From NCBI GenBank assembly GCA_015231375.1, contig JADGBT010000026.1:1-58098 (forward strand): a stretch of 58,098 nucleotides of DNA. Reading direction: 5' to 3'. The translations under genes were made by a program, and so were the position numbers. Positions within the stretch are counted from its first letter, which is position 1; every line of letters begins with the position of its first letter. This DNA is from Magnetococcales bacterium (lineage in GTDB: Bacteria; Pseudomonadota; Magnetococcia; Magnetococcales; Magnetaquicoccaceae). Below are positions 56,505 through 58,098 of the stretch, in pieces. The notes under the pieces are model-generated. The model was not told where the DNA came from. It did not search any database and saw only the letters and a program-made list of their open reading frames with translations.

Positions 56505-56882
56505 TCAAAAGGCAAACGGATCCTGGATTCGGTTGAGAACCAGCATGGCCAAGCCGTTGCCGTCGGGCTGGACCTCCAGAACGCGATACAGCAGCCCGGC
56601 AACCGTCACGTCATCCCCGGCCATGGGGACGATGACCTCTCCGGTCAAGATCAGGTCGGCCAGTCGGATCTCCACCACTGACCGGACAGTGACCGCGTCC
56701 AAGCCATCGCCATCACCCAGTGCAACCATCTCCCGTTTTTGATCGAAGATGCCGGTCAGATGGATGGGCATACCACCCAGCTCCATCCGATTATCCAGAG
56801 ATGGGGTATAGATCACCGGCACTCCGAAGGTGGCCACACATGCACGATTGACCAGGCCGACCAGATCGGCCCAGCGACTCAC
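56505..56882 (-). CDS. Head-tail joining protein (lambda FII-like)
   Basis: 125 aa. Starts VSRWADLVGLVNRACVATFG with GTG at 56882 and contains PVIYTPSLDNRMELGGMPIH and VTVAGLLYRVLEVQPDGNGL, consistent with FII-type attachment proteins that join head to tail. It overlaps the decoration protein stop by GTGA. The longer frame upstream is noise. Confidence 0.7.
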   Translation of the reverse strand: MSRWADLVGLVNRACVATFGVPVIYTPSLDNRMELGGMPIHLTGIFDQKREMVALGDGDGLDAVTVRSVVEIRLADLILTGEVIVPMAGDDVTVAGLLYRVLEVQPDGNGLAMLVLNRIQDPFAF

Positions 56883-57247
56883 GCCACAACCCCGTTCAGC
56901 CGCACCCGGGCGGTGGCATCTCCGATGGCGGCGGCAACAATCGCGCAACCGATCAGGGTGTTGGTGCCTACGGTGGTGGTGACGTTTTTGGCGGTGTTGT
57001 CCCAGTATACGGTGGTGGTGACGTTTTTGGCGGTGTTGTCCCAGTAGAGTTTTGCACCCTGAGTGATGGCGACAGCCGCCTTGGGCAGATCCACCACGCC
57101 CGTGGTGGAGATCTCCAGCGTGGCGCCCACGGCGGCGGTGGAGATGGCCACGCCAAACAAGGCGCCTACCAGCAGACCGTCGCCGCTGTTGACAGCGACC
57201 GGGGCGGCGACCGTGACGATGTCGCCGGGTTGAATCCAATTTTTCAT
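56879..57247 (-). CDS. DUF2190-family capsid decoration-like protein
   Basis: 122 aa. Starts MKNWIQPGDIVTVAAPVAVN, then GDGLLVGALFGVAISTAAVG, DLPKAAVAITQGAKLYWDNT; this is the DUF2190 pattern of small phage head proteins. A 39-bp tandem duplication adds a second YWDNTAKNVTTTV. First gene of the minus-strand module in view. Upstream head genes, if any, must be beyond the window, and the TA pair and IS fragment lie there instead. Confidence 0.8.
   Translation of the reverse strand: MKNWIQPGDIVTVAAPVAVNSGDGLLVGALFGVAISTAAVGATLEISTTGVVDLPKAAVAITQGAKLYWDNTAKNVTTTVYWDNTAKNVTTTVGTNTLIGCAIVAAAIGDATARVRLNGVVA
56970..57047. repeat. 39-bp tandem duplication in the DUF2190 gene
   Basis: Two in-frame copies of a 39-base unit (56970 and 57009), containing GGTGGTGGTGACGTTTTTGG in both, encode the repeated 13-residue block. 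It is recent, since the copies are nearly identical, and it keeps the reading frame. Confidence 0.9.
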
Positions 57248-57268
57248 GTTCGTATCCTTCGAAATGGG

Positions 57269-57297
57269 TGGAGAGACGTTCTTACGTCGGTTATAAT
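57269..57297 (+). promoter_or_regulatory. Promoter and operator of the AbrB-Doc pair
   Basis: TGGAGA (57269-57274), 17-base spacer, TATAAT (57292-57297). A perfect inverted repeat GACGT-TCTT-ACGTC (57275-57288) lies between the two hexamers, so bound antitoxin would block RNA polymerase. Fits autoregulation typical of AbrB/Doc modules. Confidence 0.75.
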
Positions 57298-57319
57298 GAC
57301 CCCAAAAGGAGAACTGCGA

Positions 57320-57544
57320 ATGAAGACATTGCGTTTGACCACCATCGGCAATTCCACCGGTGTCGTCCTGCCCAGGGAGATTCTTGCCCGCCTTCGGGTC
57401 GAGAAAGGAGACGCCCTGTATGTGTTGGAGACCAAAGGCGGAATCGAGTTGACCCCTTACGATCCTGATTTCGCCAAACAGATGGATCTGGCCGAAGAGA
57501 TCATGCGCGAAGAACGGGACGTCCTTCGCAAGCTGGCCGAATAA
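57320..57544 (+). CDS. AbrB/MazE-type antitoxin
   Basis: 74 aa. The SpoVT/AbrB swapped-hairpin domain is clear: LRLTTIGNSTGVVLPREILA, RLRVEKGDALYVLET. The C-terminal helical tail (about 48-74) would wrap and block the toxin. AAAGGA precedes ATG 57320. The gene is 3 bases ahead of doc. It very likely represses its own promoter through the inverted repeat upstream. Confidence 0.88.
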   Translation: MKTLRLTTIGNSTGVVLPREILARLRVEKGDALYVLETKGGIELTPYDPDFAKQMDLAEEIMREERDVLRKLAE

Positions 57545-57547
57545 CCG

Positions 57548-57940
57548 ATGACCATTCCCATCTGGGTCGGAAAAGAGGTGGCATTGGCCATCCACAAACG
57601 CCAACTGGCGGAACATGGGGGTGGTGATGGCCTGCGAGACGAAGGTCTGCTGGAATCCGCTTTGGCCAGACCGACCAACCGGCAGGCCTACGGCGATCCA
57701 CCGCCAACGCTGGCAGAACTGGCGGCCAGCTATGCCTTTGGCATTGCCCGCAACCATCCGTTCGTGGATGGCAACAAGCGGGTCGCCTATGTGGTGTGTC
57801 ATCTGTTCCTGCGTCTGAACGGCAAACGGTTGATCGCCGCAAACGAAGAGAAATACCGGATCTTCCTCGCCCTGGCGCAAGGTGCCATGGAAGAGGAAGA
57901 TCTGGCGTCATGGATCGATGCGCATTTGACAAGAGCCTGA
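57548..57940 (+). CDS. doc: Death-on-curing (Doc/Fic) family toxin
   Basis: 130 aa. The Fic/Doc motif HPFVDGNKRVA (about residues 69-79) has catalytic His, Gly, Asn and Lys/Arg. Doc phosphorylates EF-Tu and stops translation; AbrB-type antitoxin pairs are a common variant of Phd-Doc. It has its own cognate antitoxin upstream and lies between the phage module and an IS fragment, a typical addiction-module location. Confidence 0.9.
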   Translation: MTIPIWVGKEVALAIHKRQLAEHGGGDGLRDEGLLESALARPTNRQAYGDPPPTLAELAASYAFGIARNHPFVDGNKRVAYVVCHLFLRLNGKRLIAANEEKYRIFLALAQGAMEEEDLASWIDAHLTRA

Positions 57941-57979
57941 TGCGCATCAAGCTCCCGGATTTTTATACATCCCCGCCAG

Positions 57980-58098
57980 CAGGATGAGAAGGTGACGGCG
58001 AGGGATGCGGAAGAGGCCGCGACCGGGAAGAAACGCCGAGGCCGCAAGCCTCAAGTCGGCAACCACGAGGTTAGCGAGGAAGCCAAGGCCAACGTGAC
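57980..58098 (+). pseudogene. IS1182-like transposase fragment (cut by window edge)
   Basis: EKVTARDAEEAATGKKRRGR, then KPQVGNHEVSEEAKANV, matches the basic linker of IS1182-type transposases just before the TDPDSRIM catalytic block. No N-terminal part precedes it: an immediate upstream stop is the doc stop, in the same frame by chance. The 3' part lies beyond the window. Confidence 0.7.

Overview
The window looks like a stretch of accessory chromosome from a Gram-negative, moderately GC-rich bacterium, most likely a member of the Pseudomonadota. The evidence for this is a lipoprotein with a lipobox, periplasmic binding proteins, an Rpn-type nuclease and a proteobacterial-style NikR/NikMQO locus. 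I cannot name the species. No rRNA, tRNA, CRISPR array or replication origin was seen. Transposase remnants mark both ends (IS5-type at the left, IS1182-like at the right) and two more lie inside, as expected for a mobile or genomic-island setting.

Layout. (1) 1-5 kb: an IS5-family end, the ribosome-rescue hydrolase arfB, and a nickel-uptake operon (nikMN-nikQ-nikO, minus strand, stop/start overlaps) divergent from its likely regulator nikR. (2) 5-7.2 kb: an Rpn/PD-(D/E)XK gene and a decayed integrase-type transposase. (3) 7.4-16.3 kb: an unusual minus-strand operon. An NMT1/THI5-like ABC importer (ATPase, permease, binding protein) is followed by a second, lipoprotein binding protein. That gene overlaps one encoding a cytosolic methyltransferase fused to a histidine-kinase-like ATPase, which in turn overlaps a gene for a receiver-like protein with an unknown C-terminal region. 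Upstream, phased CTGACA repeats sit between this operon and a divergent gene for a 97-aa protein. (4) 16.9-35.1 kb: a six-gene plus-strand defence-type operon: HTH-SNF2 helicase-DUF3883, a PRTase-like protein, a NADAR-domain protein, a DUF1156 adenine-type DNA methyltransferase, a DUF499 ATPase, and a 2,051-aa repeat protein with PIN-like segments. (5) 35.2-57.2 kb: a minus-strand phage tail/virion module with head-tail joining protein, tail terminator, tail tube, G/T chaperones, tape measure, hub protein, three tandem paralogous candidate fibre proteins and a collagen-like/beta-propeller fibre. No terminase, portal, protease, integrase or lysis gene is in view. (6) 57.3-58.1 kb: an AbrB-Doc toxin-antitoxin pair with a promoter and operator, then a transposase fragment.

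How the genes may work together. The nickel genes are conventional. In the defence operon the methyltransferase probably marks self DNA. The SNF2 helicase with its nuclease-like tail and the DUF499 ATPase are the likely DNA-translocating and sensing parts, the PRTase-NADAR pair adds nucleotide or ADP-ribose chemistry, and the giant PIN protein is a candidate RNase effector. The ABC-transporter/kinase operon looks like a ligand-uptake system wired to a custom two-component relay. The defence operon and this relay are the two best candidates for undescribed biology. Assignments rest on motifs read by eye, and no database search was possible.
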